Shown: piece after piece, positions 1 to 7,857 of the stretch
Layout of the letters: each line of letters opens with the position of its first letter
Position numbering within the stretch: position 1 is the first letter of the stretch
From: Devosia sp.
GTDB lineage: Bacteria; Pseudomonadota; Alphaproteobacteria; Rhizobiales; Devosiaceae
Direction of reading: 5' to 3'
NCBI RefSeq assembly: GCF_024707125.1
Contig: NZ_JANQAH010000011.1
Location: forward strand, 186,001 to 250,000
DNA length: 64,000 nt
Program-made: the position numbers and the translations under genes
The notes under the pieces: generated by a model
Databases searched by the model: none
The model's input: the letters and a program-made list of their open reading frames with translations, nothing else
Told to the model about the DNA's origin: nothing

Positions 1-98
1 ACAGCCGCGAGCAGATCGGCTCGACGCTGCGCGATCACCTCGGCCTGCCCTTCCGCGAAAGCCGCTATGCGCTGCCGCAAGAAAAGGCCGCCGGCTGA
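1..98 (+). CDS. C-terminal end of a probable NtaA/DmoA-family FMN-dependent monooxygenase (partial)
   Basis: The window opens inside a gene; 31 codons remain before a TGA at 96-98. The visible tail contains STLRDHLGLP, a stretch that resembles from memory the C-terminal end of NtaA/SnaA/DmoA-type flavin monooxygenases. The stop overlaps the next start codon as ATGA, so translation is probably coupled to the amidohydrolase that follows. Neighbouring genes (amidohydrolase, acetyltransferase, amino-acid ABC transporter, luciferase-like monooxygenase, flavin reductase) are those that accompany the YtnJ/CmoJ monooxygenase in Bacillus, which supports the call. The fragment is too short to be certain; any enzyme sharing this tail would fit. 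Confidence 0.5.
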   Translation, partial: SREQIGSTLRDHLGLPFRESRYALPQEKAAG

Positions 99-1282
99 TG
101 GGTTTTGCGGCACCCATCAAACCTGAAGCGGCGGAGGATTTCAAAGCCCTCCGCCGCTTCCTCCATACGCGCCCTGAACTCGCCTATGCCGAGCACGAGA
201 CCAGCGCCCTCGTCGCCACCTATCTCAGCGATTGGGGTTTTGAGGTCGAAACCGGCATCGGCGGCACCGGCGTTGTCGGCTCCCTGACGGTCGGCCCCGG
301 CGAAAAAGCCATCGGCATCCGCGCCGATATGGACGCCCTTCCCATCGAGGAAGTCACGGGCCTCGACTATGCCAGCCTCAACCCCGGCAAGATGCACGCC
401 TGCGGCCACGATGGTCACACCACCATCCTCCTCGCCACCGCACAAAAGCTGGCAGCGACTCGCAATTTCTCCGGCACCGTCCGCCTGATCTTCCAGCCCG
501 CCGAAGAAATCGGCGGCGGCGCCCGTACAATGATCAATGACGGCCTCTTCGAGCGCTTTCCCGTGGACACCGTCTTCGGCCTTCACAACTGGCCCGGCAT
601 TCCTGCCGGCCAGTTCGCCTTCCTCGAAGGCCCCGCCATGGCCTCGGTCGACATGGCCGTGATCCGTATCCAGGGCAAAGGCGGCCATGGTGCCAAGCCG
701 CATCTCTCCATCGACCCCGTCGTCATCGCGGCCAGTCTCGTTCTCGCCCTGCAAACCGTTGTCTCACGAAACGTAGATCCGCTGCAGGCCGCGGTCGTCA
801 CCGTCGGCTCCATCCATGGCGGGAGCCTTCCCAATGTCATACCTGACAGCGTCGAACTGCAACTGACCGTCCGCTCCTTCGACGAAACCGTGCGCCAATC
901 CATCCGCGAACGCATCACCACCCTGGTCCACGCCCACGTCGCCTCCTACGGCGCCACCGCAGACCTCCGCTACCCCACCGGCTACCCCGTCCTCGTCAAC
1001 GACGCGGCGCACACCGATTTCGCCCGCGATGTCGCAAAACGCCACTTCGGTGCTGACCGCATAGACCCAAGCCTGCGCCCCATCACCGCCAGCGAAGATT
1101 TCGCCTTCATGCTCGAAAAGCGTCCGGGCAGCTATCTCTTCCTCGGCAATGGCGACAGCGCCGACCTCCATAGCCCCCGCTACGATTTCAACGACGCCAT
1201 CATCCCCGACGCGGCCCGCTATTGGGTGCACCTCGTCGAGGACTTTCTTTCCGGCAACACCTTTGCTGAGGCCACGCCATGA
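98..1282 (+). CDS. M20 family amidohydrolase (hippurate hydrolase / N-acyl-amino acid deacylase type)
   Basis: A 394-residue cytoplasmic metal-dependent amidase that removes an acyl group from an N-acylated amino acid. M20 signatures are in order: RADMDALP at residues 75-82 (metal-bridging Asp), MHACGHDGH at 99-107, QPAEE at 133-137 (catalytic Glu) and a late metal-binding His near HSPRYDF. Length is normal for the family, and no signal peptide is present. It overlaps the upstream monooxygenase by ATGA and the downstream acetyltransferase by ATGA, so the three are one operon. In the Bacillus ytmI-type operon the equivalent enzyme (YtnL) deacetylates the intermediate after S-oxidation; the same role is inferred here. 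Substrate specificity cannot be read from the sequence. Confidence 0.9.
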   Translation: MGFAAPIKPEAAEDFKALRRFLHTRPELAYAEHETSALVATYLSDWGFEVETGIGGTGVVGSLTVGPGEKAIGIRADMDALPIEEVTGLDYASLNPGKMHACGHDGHTTILLATAQKLAATRNFSGTVRLIFQPAEEIGGGARTMINDGLFERFPVDTVFGLHNWPGIPAGQFAFLEGPAMASVDMAVIRIQGKGGHGAKPHLSIDPVVIAASLVLALQTVVSRNVDPLQAAVVTVGSIHGGSLPNVIPDSVELQLTVRSFDETVRQSIRERITTLVHAHVASYGATADLRYPTGYPVLVNDAAHTDFARDVAKRHFGADRIDPSLRPITASEDFAFMLEKRPGSYLFLGNGDSADLHSPRYDFNDAIIPDAARYWVHLVEDFLSGNTFAEATP

Positions 1283-1824
1283 CCGACCGCTTCTTCTACA
1301 CTCTCCCCACCGATCCCGTCGCCCTGCCGCTCGTCGAACAGCTCACCGACGAGTACCAGACCCGCTATGGCAACTATTTCGAGGAAGGCGGCGCCGTTCA
1401 GGAAATGAACCGCTACCCCCCCGAGCGTTTTGCTGCGCCCGATGGCGCCTTCTTCCTGCTGCTGCGCAACGACCGCCCCATCGCTGGCGGCGCCTTCATG
1501 CGCTATGACGAGACCACCGCCGAGTTCAAGCGCGTCTGGACCGACAAGGATTTCCGTCGCCAAGGTCTCGCCAAGCGCGTTCTGGTGGAGCTTGAAGAAC
1601 AAGCCATCCGCCAAGGCTATGAGCGCGTCTATCTCACCACCGGCTTCCGCCAGCCCGAAGCCCGCGGCCTCTATCTCACCACCGGCTATTCCGCGCTCTT
1701 CGATCTCGAAGCCAATCCCGAAGACATCCAGATCCTCGCTTTCGAGAAGGCGCTGACCGCTTCAGCCGGCGTTTTCGCCGCCCGGAATAGCGATGCGCAA
1801 GTGGCGCTGGCGCAGGGCAAATAG
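1279..1824 (+). CDS. GNAT family N-acetyltransferase
   Basis: A 181-residue single-domain acetyl-CoA-dependent acetyltransferase. The acetyl-CoA pyrophosphate-binding loop (motif A) is RRQGLAKR at residues 93-100, preceded by the beta strand TAEFKRVWTD. The ATG overlaps the amidohydrolase stop (ATGA), so the acetylase and deacetylase are translationally coupled. That pairing makes sense as N-acetyl protection of an S-substituted cysteine, oxidation by the flanking monooxygenases, then deacetylation, as described for the ytmI-type operon of Bacillus. The substrate is inferred from context only. A different amine substrate is possible because GNAT sequences predict specificity poorly. Confidence 0.88.
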   Translation: MTDRFFYTLPTDPVALPLVEQLTDEYQTRYGNYFEEGGAVQEMNRYPPERFAAPDGAFFLLLRNDRPIAGGAFMRYDETTAEFKRVWTDKDFRRQGLAKRVLVELEEQAIRQGYERVYLTTGFRQPEARGLYLTTGYSALFDLEANPEDIQILAFEKALTASAGVFAARNSDAQVALAQGK

Positions 1825-1849
1825 TTCCTGCGCCCATCCAAAGTGAGAA

Positions 1850-1870
1850 TGCCTGACACTTCTTCAGGCA
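1850..1870 (+). terminator. Weak stem-loop after the acetyltransferase gene
   Basis: TGCCTGA (1850-1856) pairs perfectly with TCAGGCA (1864-1870) around a 7-nt loop, 26 nt after the acetyltransferase stop. No T-tract follows, so it is at best a weak or Rho-assisted end point. It separates the acylase/acetylase operon from the promoter-like element before the ABC transporter. Confidence 0.35.
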
Positions 1871-1885
1871 ACAGGCTCAAACTAA

Positions 1886-1908
1886 TATCCACTAAATCGA
1901 TAGACAAT
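1886..1908. promoter_or_regulatory. Conserved element shared with the flavin reductase upstream region (copy 1)
   Basis: TATCCACTAAATCGATAGAC followed by AAT lies 10 nt before the ABC transporter ATG. A copy matching at 18 of the first 20 positions occurs at 7816-7839, upstream of the flavin reductase. The ends TATC and GATA are inverted, so it may be a regulator's operator. Position close to the start codon suggests it overlaps a promoter or represses it. No regulator gene for it is visible in the window. Confidence 0.5.
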
Positions 1909-1918
1909 AGGTGATGGA

Positions 1919-3694
1919 ATGGCATCGGTAACGGATATCGGCTCGGAAGCCCCAGCACGCCCGGCCACGCGCGATCTGCATCAGCTGCGCATCGTTCCCG
2001 CAAAACACCCCTGGCGCATCGCCGGCAGTCTCCTTGCCGCCTTTGTCATCGCCATATCGCTCCATTCCATTCTCACCAATGAGCGCTGGGGCTGGGCGGT
2101 CTTCGCCGAATATTTCTTCTCCGAGCCCGTCCTTGCCGGCCTTGGCCGCACGCTGCTCCTGACCGGCATTTCCGCCGTCATTGGCTTCCTCCTCGGCGGC
2201 CTCCTCGCCTTCGCGCGGGTCTCGAAGTCGCCGCTGCTCTCCGGCCTCTCCTGGGGCTATATCTGGCTGCTGCGCTCCATTCCGCTGATCGTGCTGCTGC
2301 TGGTGCTTAACAATCTCGGCTACCTCTATGCCAGCATCAATCTCGGCGTTCCGTTCACCGACATTCTCTGGGCCCAGTTCGACACCGTCCAGACGCTGAG
2401 CCCCTTCACCGTCGCCATTATCGGCCTCAGCCTCAACCAGGCCGCCTTCTCCTCCGAGATCATCCGCGGCGGCATTCTGTCGGTCGATCAGGGCCAGCAC
2501 GAAGCCGCAGCAGCCCTTGGCCTCAGCCGCTGGCGCCAGGCCGTCCACATCGTCCTGCCCCAAGCCATGCGTGCCATTCTGCCATCGGGTTTCAACGAGA
2601 TCATCGGCCTCGCCAAGGCGACCTCCATCGTCTACGTGCTCGCCCTCCCCGAGCTGTTCTACACCGTGCAGGTGATCTACCGCCGCAATCTGGAAGTCAT
2701 TCCGCTGCTGATGGTGGCGACCGTCTGGTACCTCATCATCATGGTCGTCCTTTCGACGGTCCAATATTTCATCGAGCAGTACTATTCGCGCGGCGCCCGT
2801 CGCGAAGCCCTGCCCCCGCTGGTCGACAAGCTCTTCCGCCTGATCAGCCGCAACGTGCCCCAGGCGCAGACCACCACGCCCGTCTCCACCATCGCCGACC
2901 GAAAGCCAATCGCCGGCTTCGAAACCGGTCGCATCGGCGGCGAAGTCGAAATCCACGGCGTCAACAAATCCTTCGGCAGCCTAAAGGTTCTCGACAGCGT
3001 CAATCTGACCGTGGCATCAGGCGAAGTGGTCGCCATCATCGGCCCCTCCGGCGCCGGCAAGTCGACGCTCCTCCGCACCATCAATCACCTAGAACGCGTC
3101 GACACTGGCATCGTCGCCATCGACAGCGAGCTGATCGGCTACGAGCGCCGCGGCGATGCCCTCCACGAACTGAAGGAACCCGCCATTCGCCGCCGCCGCG
3201 CCGGCGTCGGCATGGTGTTCCAGAATTTCAATCTCTTCCCCCACCTGACCGCGCTCGAAAACGTCATCGAAGCGCCCGTTTCCGTCGCCGGCCTGCCGCG
3301 CGAGGAAGCCATTGCGCAGGCCCGCGACCTCCTTGCCCGCGTCGGTCTCGCCGACAAGGCCGACGCCTATCCGCGCCATCTCTCCGGCGGCCAGCAGCAG
3401 CGCGTCGCCATCGCCCGCGCCCTCGCGCTTCGCCCCAAAGTTCTGCTCTTTGACGAACCCACCTCCGCCCTCGATCCCGAACTCGTCGGCGAAGTGCTCG
3501 ACGTGATCAAGGAACTCGCCAAGTCCGGCACGACGCTGGTGATCGTCACCCACGAAATCGGCTTTGCCCGTGAAGTGGCCGACCGCATCGTCTTCATGGA
3601 GAGCGGCAAAATCCTCGAAGTCGCGCCGCCCGAGCGCCTCTTCAGCGCCCCGTCGCATTCCCGAACCGCAGAGTTCCTCGCCAAGGTCCTCTAG
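1919..3694 (+). CDS. Amino-acid ABC transporter, permease and ATPase fused in one polypeptide
   Basis: A 591-residue inner-membrane protein that combines two normally separate subunits. Residues about 30-290 form a His/Gln-type permease with several hydrophobic segments and an EAA-loop region (EAAAALGLSRWRQ) near 191. Residues about 340-591 form the ATPase, with Walker A GPSGAGKS near 375, signature LSGGQQQR near 487 and Walker B VLLFDEPTSALD near 508. The two are joined by a Pro/Thr-rich linker near 315-330. A homodimer would supply both permease and both nucleotide-binding domains. It is followed by its binding protein at 3778. Family membership points to polar amino acids; context suggests cystine or an S-substituted cysteine. 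Confidence 0.92.
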   Translation: MASVTDIGSEAPARPATRDLHQLRIVPAKHPWRIAGSLLAAFVIAISLHSILTNERWGWAVFAEYFFSEPVLAGLGRTLLLTGISAVIGFLLGGLLAFARVSKSPLLSGLSWGYIWLLRSIPLIVLLLVLNNLGYLYASINLGVPFTDILWAQFDTVQTLSPFTVAIIGLSLNQAAFSSEIIRGGILSVDQGQHEAAAALGLSRWRQAVHIVLPQAMRAILPSGFNEIIGLAKATSIVYVLALPELFYTVQVIYRRNLEVIPLLMVATVWYLIIMVVLSTVQYFIEQYYSRGARREALPPLVDKLFRLISRNVPQAQTTTPVSTIADRKPIAGFETGRIGGEVEIHGVNKSFGSLKVLDSVNLTVASGEVVAIIGPSGAGKSTLLRTINHLERVDTGIVAIDSELIGYERRGDALHELKEPAIRRRRAGVGMVFQNFNLFPHLTALENVIEAPVSVAGLPREEAIAQARDLLARVGLADKADAYPRHLSGGQQQRVAIARALALRPKVLLFDEPTSALDPELVGEVLDVIKELAKSGTTLVIVTHEIGFAREVADRIVFMESGKILEVAPPERLFSAPSHSRTAEFLAKVL

Positions 3695-3777
3695 CCCTAA
3701 CCAAACCTCGCGCCCTCCTCCCTCTTTCCATGCCGGTCAGCGGCAGGATGGCGCACGTCCAAACGAATGGATCAGAC

Positions 3778-4719
3778 ATGACCACCCTCTCCCGCAAAAA
3801 CCTGCTTAAAGCCGGCACTGCCCTCCTCCTCAGCGCTATTTTCGCCCCGGCGACCTTCGCCCAGACAAGCCTGAGCCTTGATCCCAACCCGACCGATCGC
3901 CTACACGCCGAAAAGAACGACGCTGCCGCCGCTCTCCTCCCGGCTGATCACCAATGGGCCAAGAACGGCACCATCAGCATCGCGGTTGCCCCCTGGGCCC
4001 CGCCCATCGCCACCTATGCAACTGACGCCACCACGGTCGTCGGCTTCGACCCCGATATCGCCCGCCTCGTCGGCGAAGTCCTGGGCGTTCCGGTCGAGAT
4101 CATCCCCGTCGCCTGGGCCGATTGGCCGCTGGGCCTCGCCTCCGGCAAATATGACGCGGTCATTTCCAATGTCGGCGTCACCGAAGAGCGCAAGGAAAAG
4201 TTCGATTTTTCGACCTATCGCCTCGGTCTCCACGGTTTCTACGTCAAAGCCGATAGCCCGATCACCGCGATCACCGAGCCCAAGGACATTGCGGGCCTAA
4301 AGGTCATCACCGGCTCGGGTACCATCCAGGAAAAGATCATCCTGCAGTGGGACGAACTCAACAAAGAGGCTGGCCTCGCCCCCGTCGAAGTCCAGTACTA
4401 CGACGATGACGCCGCTGCGGGCCTCGCGCTCGCCTCGGGCCGCGCCGATACCAATTTCAATCCCAATTCCACCCAGGCCTATCACGCTGCCCAGACCGGC
4501 GAGACCAAGCTCGTCGGCACCGTGAGCTCCGGCTGGCCACTCCCGGCCGAAGTCGGGATCACCACCGTCAAGGATTCCGGCCTCGCCGAACCCTTCACCG
4601 CCGCCATCAACGACCTGATCGAGACTGGCCTCTATGCCCAGCTCTTGGAGCAATGGAACCTTGGAGCCGAAGGCATCGAGGTGGCCAAGACCAATCCCCC
4701 CGGCCTGCCCAAGCCCTGA
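3778..4719 (+). CDS. Periplasmic amino-acid ABC transporter substrate-binding protein (family 3)
   Basis: A 313-residue solute-binding protein for the fused transporter just upstream. The ATG at 3778 is preferred over an in-frame start at 3730 because the signal peptide begins there: Ser-Arg-Lys, a hydrophobic stretch, and cleavage after about residue 28 (FA-QT). The Ser-Arg-Lys-Asn-Leu-Leu run is vaguely twin-arginine-like. The mature region has the family-3 core, with GFDPDIARLVGE, WADWPLGLASGKYDAVISN and TEERKEKFDFS. A second, very similar binding protein starts at 5936. The ligand is probably an amino acid or S-modified cysteine, inferred from family and neighbours. Confidence 0.9.
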   Translation: MTTLSRKNLLKAGTALLLSAIFAPATFAQTSLSLDPNPTDRLHAEKNDAAAALLPADHQWAKNGTISIAVAPWAPPIATYATDATTVVGFDPDIARLVGEVLGVPVEIIPVAWADWPLGLASGKYDAVISNVGVTEERKEKFDFSTYRLGLHGFYVKADSPITAITEPKDIAGLKVITGSGTIQEKIILQWDELNKEAGLAPVEVQYYDDDAAAGLALASGRADTNFNPNSTQAYHAAQTGETKLVGTVSSGWPLPAEVGITTVKDSGLAEPFTAAINDLIETGLYAQLLEQWNLGAEGIEVAKTNPPGLPKP

Positions 4720-4731
4720 TCGGCACGAGTT

Positions 4732-4766
4732 TAGAGATCGTCCGGACCAACGACGAACGATCTCTA
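4732..4766 (+). other. Intercistronic stem-loop after the binding-protein gene
   Basis: TAGAGATCGT (4732-4741) and ACGATCTCTA (4757-4766) are perfect 10-bp arms around a 15-nt loop, starting 12 nt after the binding-protein stop. There is no T-tract, so it is more likely an mRNA-stabilising hairpin that favours binding-protein expression than a terminator. Confidence 0.6.
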
Positions 4767-4821
4767 GCGCGGGCGGTGTTCTCCCTCCTCCCCTGTCCCG
4801 CCCGCGCCACTCTTTTCTGGA

Positions 4822-5865
4822 ATGACGACCATGACGCAGCACATCAAAGAGATCGGCTTTCTCACCCCCGGCAATTTCGACAATGCGGCACCCTTTGCCG
4901 GCATAGACGAAACGCTAGACCTCATCGCCTTCGGCGAAAAGCTCGGCTTTGACGGCGCCTGGGTCCGCCAGCGCCATCTCGAACCCGGCATCGGTTCCGC
5001 CGCCGTCTTTCTTGCTGCCGCCAGCCAGCGCACAAGTCGCATCCAGCTTGGCTCCGCCGTCATCCAGATCGGCTACGAAAGCCCCTTCCGCCTCGCCGAA
5101 GACCTCTCCATGGTCGACGTGCTCTCGCGCGGACGCCTCAATGTCGGCCTCAGCGCTGGCGTCCCGCCCCATAGCCATCTCATCGCTCATCTGATCCACG
5201 ACGGCGACTGGAAGCAGCACGACCTCAGCCACGAACGCATCAAGCGGTTTCGCGACAATCTCAGCGGCGCCTATCTCGGCGACGATGAAACCTTCGTCCA
5301 GACGCCCTTCGGCCCGCAGCGCCCGCGACTCCAGCCCCATGCCGAGGGTCTGGTCAACCGCCTCTGGTATGGCGGCGGCTCACAGCGCTCCGCCCGCTGG
5401 GCCGGCGAAAACGGCTTCAATCTCCTCACGGGCAATGTGATCTCAGGCGAAGGCACCGACGATTTCCACACCGCGCAGGCCAATCTGATCAACACTTGGC
5501 GCGAAGCCCTGAATGGTCGCCCCGCCCGCGTCGCCCTCGGCCGCGTCATCGTCCCCACGGACTCCGCGCCGCCTTCGCGCATCGCCCGCTACGAGGCCTA
5601 TGCCGCCTCGCGCCTCGAACGCACTTTTAAGCCACAGGGCGAGCGCCGCACCCTTTTCCCGCGCGACCTCGTCGGCCCCGCCGAACAGATCGTCGAATGG
5701 CTGCTCGATGACCCAGTGCTGCCCCTCGTCTCCGAACTGCGCCTTGAACTTCCCTACGAGTTCAAACGCGCGGAATACGAACAAATCCTCACCGACACCA
5801 TCACCCGCATCGCCCCGGCTCTCGGCTGGCAGGCCAAGACCGCGCCGCCTCTGGCTGCCGAATGA
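4822..5865 (+). CDS. Luciferase-like (LLM class) flavin-dependent monooxygenase
   Basis: A 347-residue TIM-barrel monooxygenase using reduced FMN and O2. Family features are visible: the N-terminal strand GFLTPGNF, GAWVRQRH at the end of the second strand, ASQRTSRIQLGSAVIQ and LSRGRLNVGLSAG. A second ATG lies three codons in and could be the true start. It sits between the two binding-protein genes and close to a flavin reductase, which would supply FMNH2. In the Bacillus ytmI-type operon the matching enzyme is YtmO/CmoO, implicated in breaking S-substituted cysteines; that role is inferred here. Alkanesulfonate-type monooxygenase activity is the main alternative. Confidence 0.85.
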   Translation: MTTMTQHIKEIGFLTPGNFDNAAPFAGIDETLDLIAFGEKLGFDGAWVRQRHLEPGIGSAAVFLAAASQRTSRIQLGSAVIQIGYESPFRLAEDLSMVDVLSRGRLNVGLSAGVPPHSHLIAHLIHDGDWKQHDLSHERIKRFRDNLSGAYLGDDETFVQTPFGPQRPRLQPHAEGLVNRLWYGGGSQRSARWAGENGFNLLTGNVISGEGTDDFHTAQANLINTWREALNGRPARVALGRVIVPTDSAPPSRIARYEAYAASRLERTFKPQGERRTLFPRDLVGPAEQIVEWLLDDPVLPLVSELRLELPYEFKRAEYEQILTDTITRIAPALGWQAKTAPPLAAE

Positions 5866-5935
5866 GCTTCGCTCCAGCGCCCGCGCGACGCTGGAGACAC
5901 CTCCCTAGCGCATCCCTCAGGACAAGGAAGACGAC

Positions 5936-6852
5936 ATGAAACTCAAATCCCTCCTCACCGGCGTTGCCCTTCTGGCGCTTGCTACCGCCAGCCACGCCGC
6001 CGAATTCGACCTCAGCCCCGAACAGCCCGGCCGCCTCAAGGCCGAACGCAATGAGGCCGCCATCGCCGCCATCCCGGCTGACTACAAGTTCGCCGCCGAT
6101 GGAAAATTCACCGTCGCAGTCTCCCCTGGGATCCGCCGATCGCCACCTACGCCACCGATAATCAGGCCCTCGTCGGCTTCGACCCCGATCTTGCTTCGCT
6201 GGTCGCCGACTCGCTCGGTCTCGAACTCAATCTCGTGGCCACCGCCTGGGCCGATTGGCCGCTGGGCGTCAGCTCGGGCAAGTTTGATGCGGTGTTTTCC
6301 AACGTCACCGTCACCGAAGAGCGTAAGGAAAAGTTCGATTTCTCGAGCTACCGCCAGGACGTGCTGGGCTTCTATGTCCGCAATGACAGCCCCATCCAGT
6401 CGATCACCGAACCCAAGGACATTGCGGGTCTGAAGGTCATCACCGGCGCCGGCACCAATCAGGAAAAGATCATCCTCGAATGGGATCGCCTGAACAAGGA
6501 AGCCGGACTCGCCCCCATCGAAGTCCAGTACTACGACGACTCCGCCGCCAGCACCCTCGCCATCCAGTCCGGCCGCGCTGACGTCGAGTTCAACCCCAAC
6601 CCGACCCTCTCCTATTCCTCCGCCGTTACGGGCGACACCCGCCTCGTCGGCGTGCAGAGCGGCGGCTGGCCGGTGAAGGCCGAAATCGCCGCCACCACCC
6701 GCAAGGGCGCAGGCATTGCCGACGCCATCACCATCGCCATCAACGGCCTCATCGAGAACGGTCTCTACGCCCAGAGCCTCGAACGCTGGAACATCGCCGC
6801 CGAAGCCGTCGAAACCTCGCAGACCAATCCGCCCGGCCTGCCCAAAACCTGA
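5936..6852 (+). pseudogene. Second amino-acid ABC substrate-binding protein, frameshifted
   Basis: A paralogue of the protein at 3778, with a signal peptide (residues 1-21, ending SHAAEF) and the same core (WADWPLGVSSGKFDAVFSN, TEERKEKFDFS). The frame opened at 5936 loses homology in the C-run at 6123-6126, and homology resumes in the next frame to the stop at 6852. Restoring one C there gives a continuous protein of 305 residues in which the shared motif PPIATYATD reappears. Either a recent inactivating deletion or a base-calling error would explain this. If functional it would give the fused transporter a second ligand range. Confidence 0.8.
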
Positions 6853-6880
6853 TTTCTTCCAACAACCACCTTCCCCACTG

Positions 6881-6913
6881 GGCCGGCTCACACATGTGCG
6901 CCGGTCTTTTTTT
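6881..6913 (+). terminator. Intrinsic terminator of the organosulfur operon
   Basis: GGCCGGC (6881-6887) pairs with GCCGGTC (6900-6906), with one G-T wobble, and a run of seven T follows. It lies 29 nt after the second binding-protein gene and ends the plus-strand operon. Confidence 0.8.
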
Positions 6914-6969
6914 GTGAGGGACACAGCGCAGCTGGTGAGGATTTCCACGACGCGGCTACCCACCAGCTG

Positions 6970-7035
6970 TCACCCCGGCGCAGGCCCGGGCCCATCTCCA
7001 AATCTCAGGATGGGTCCCAGCCTGCGCCGGGATGA
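6970..7035. repeat. Palindromic intergenic repeat (REP-like)
   Basis: A 27-bp left arm beginning TCACCCCGGCGCAGGC and an inverted right arm ending GCCTGCGCCGGGATGA flank a short centre. This type of long imperfect palindrome between genes is common in alphaproteobacterial genomes. It lies between two intrinsic terminators and has no coding potential of its own. Confidence 0.6.
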
Positions 7036-7076
7036 AAACCGGGGGCGGGCCGATCTACGGGGGCTCAAAACAACAA

Positions 7077-7106
7077 AAAGCCCCGACGCCATCAGCGCCG
7101 GGGCTT
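7077..7106 (-). terminator. Intrinsic terminator of the flavin reductase gene
   Basis: AAAGCCCCG and CGGGGCTTT form the arms of a strong GC-rich hairpin 24 nt beyond the flavin reductase stop. Read on the minus strand it is followed by a T-rich tract (TTTTTGTTGTTTT). Confidence 0.8.
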
Positions 7107-7129
7107 TCGATGCAAAAGGGCCAAAAACC

Positions 7130-7687
7130 TCAGCTCTGGAACGGATCCAGCGTCGGCAACAGCTGCTGGTATTGTCCCCGCCAATAAAGCAGCGGCTGCA
7201 GGTCCGTCGACAGCTCAACCGAGCGCACTCGTCCCAAGACAATCGCGTGCGAATGCCGCTCGATGGCCTCGTCCAGCTCGCAATCGATCACCGCCACCGC
7301 ACTCTTGAGCCCGAGATTGCCACTGTCGAGCCGGTTCCATTCCCAGCCCACATAGCGATCATTACCCCTGATCCCACCACGACCAGCAAACCGGTCCGCA
7401 ATCGCCGATTGCCCATCGGTCAGAATATTCACCGCAAACGACCCCGCATCACGCAGCGCCTGCCAGGACGACGAGGACTTGTTAAGGCTCACAAGAATGG
7501 TCGGCGGCTCAGCCGAAAACGAGGACACCGACGTGGCGGTAAAGCCCGTCCGATTTTCCCCCGTACCCACGGTGATCACGCTCACCGCACCTGCAAGGTT
7601 GCGCATAGCCTGCTTGAAGGCAGATGCATCGACAGCATCCGCAGCCTGCCGAACCGGCGCATAAGTTGCAAAATCGACAATCGACAC
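7130..7687 (-). CDS. Flavin reductase-like, FMN-binding split-barrel protein
   Basis: A 185-residue NAD(P)H:flavin oxidoreductase of the HpaC/NtaB type, expected to supply reduced FMN to the two-component monooxygenases nearby. Typical features are FKQAMRNLAGAVSVITVG near the start, TATSVSSFSAEPPTILVSLNKSSSS in the flavin-binding core, and FAVNIL. The open frame extends to a GTG at 7822, but family homology begins near VDFATYAP. A GTG at 7687 has AGGAG 8 nt upstream, so it is chosen. It is transcribed convergently to the monooxygenase operon, yet carries the same upstream element as the ABC transporter, suggesting co-regulation. Confidence 0.87.
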   Translation of the reverse strand: MSIVDFATYAPVRQAADAVDASAFKQAMRNLAGAVSVITVGTGENRTGFTATSVSSFSAEPPTILVSLNKSSSSWQALRDAGSFAVNILTDGQSAIADRFAGRGGIRGNDRYVGWEWNRLDSGNLGLKSAVAVIDCELDEAIERHSHAIVLGRVRSVELSTDLQPLLYWRGQYQQLLPTLDPFQS

Positions 7688-7815
7688 CGTCAGTTCTCCT
7701 ATCCCGCGCCAATGCAAGGACGCAAAGCCTGGAGAAAGACTAGCCCCGGTCGCCGAAACGCGGGAGGGCGCGAGGGAGCACAGTTTCCCGCCGTACGCAG
7801 CCCGAGAGGAATTTA

Positions 7816-7839
7816 TATCCACTAATTCTATAGACTAAT
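7816..7839. promoter_or_regulatory. Conserved element shared with the ABC transporter upstream region (copy 2)
   Basis: TATCCACTAATTCTATAGAC then TAAT, about 130 nt upstream of the GTG of the flavin reductase, matches copy 1 at 1886. Relative to the gene it controls it is in the opposite orientation to copy 1, as expected for a roughly symmetric protein-binding site rather than a promoter alone. Confidence 0.5.
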
Positions 7840-7857
7840 AATTTTCAGTGGCAGACG

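Noticed and set aside
7688-7822. N-terminal extension of the flavin reductase from a GTG at 7822
   Set aside because: The added residues have no family similarity and overlap the shared regulatory element; the GTG at 7687 has a good ribosome-binding site.
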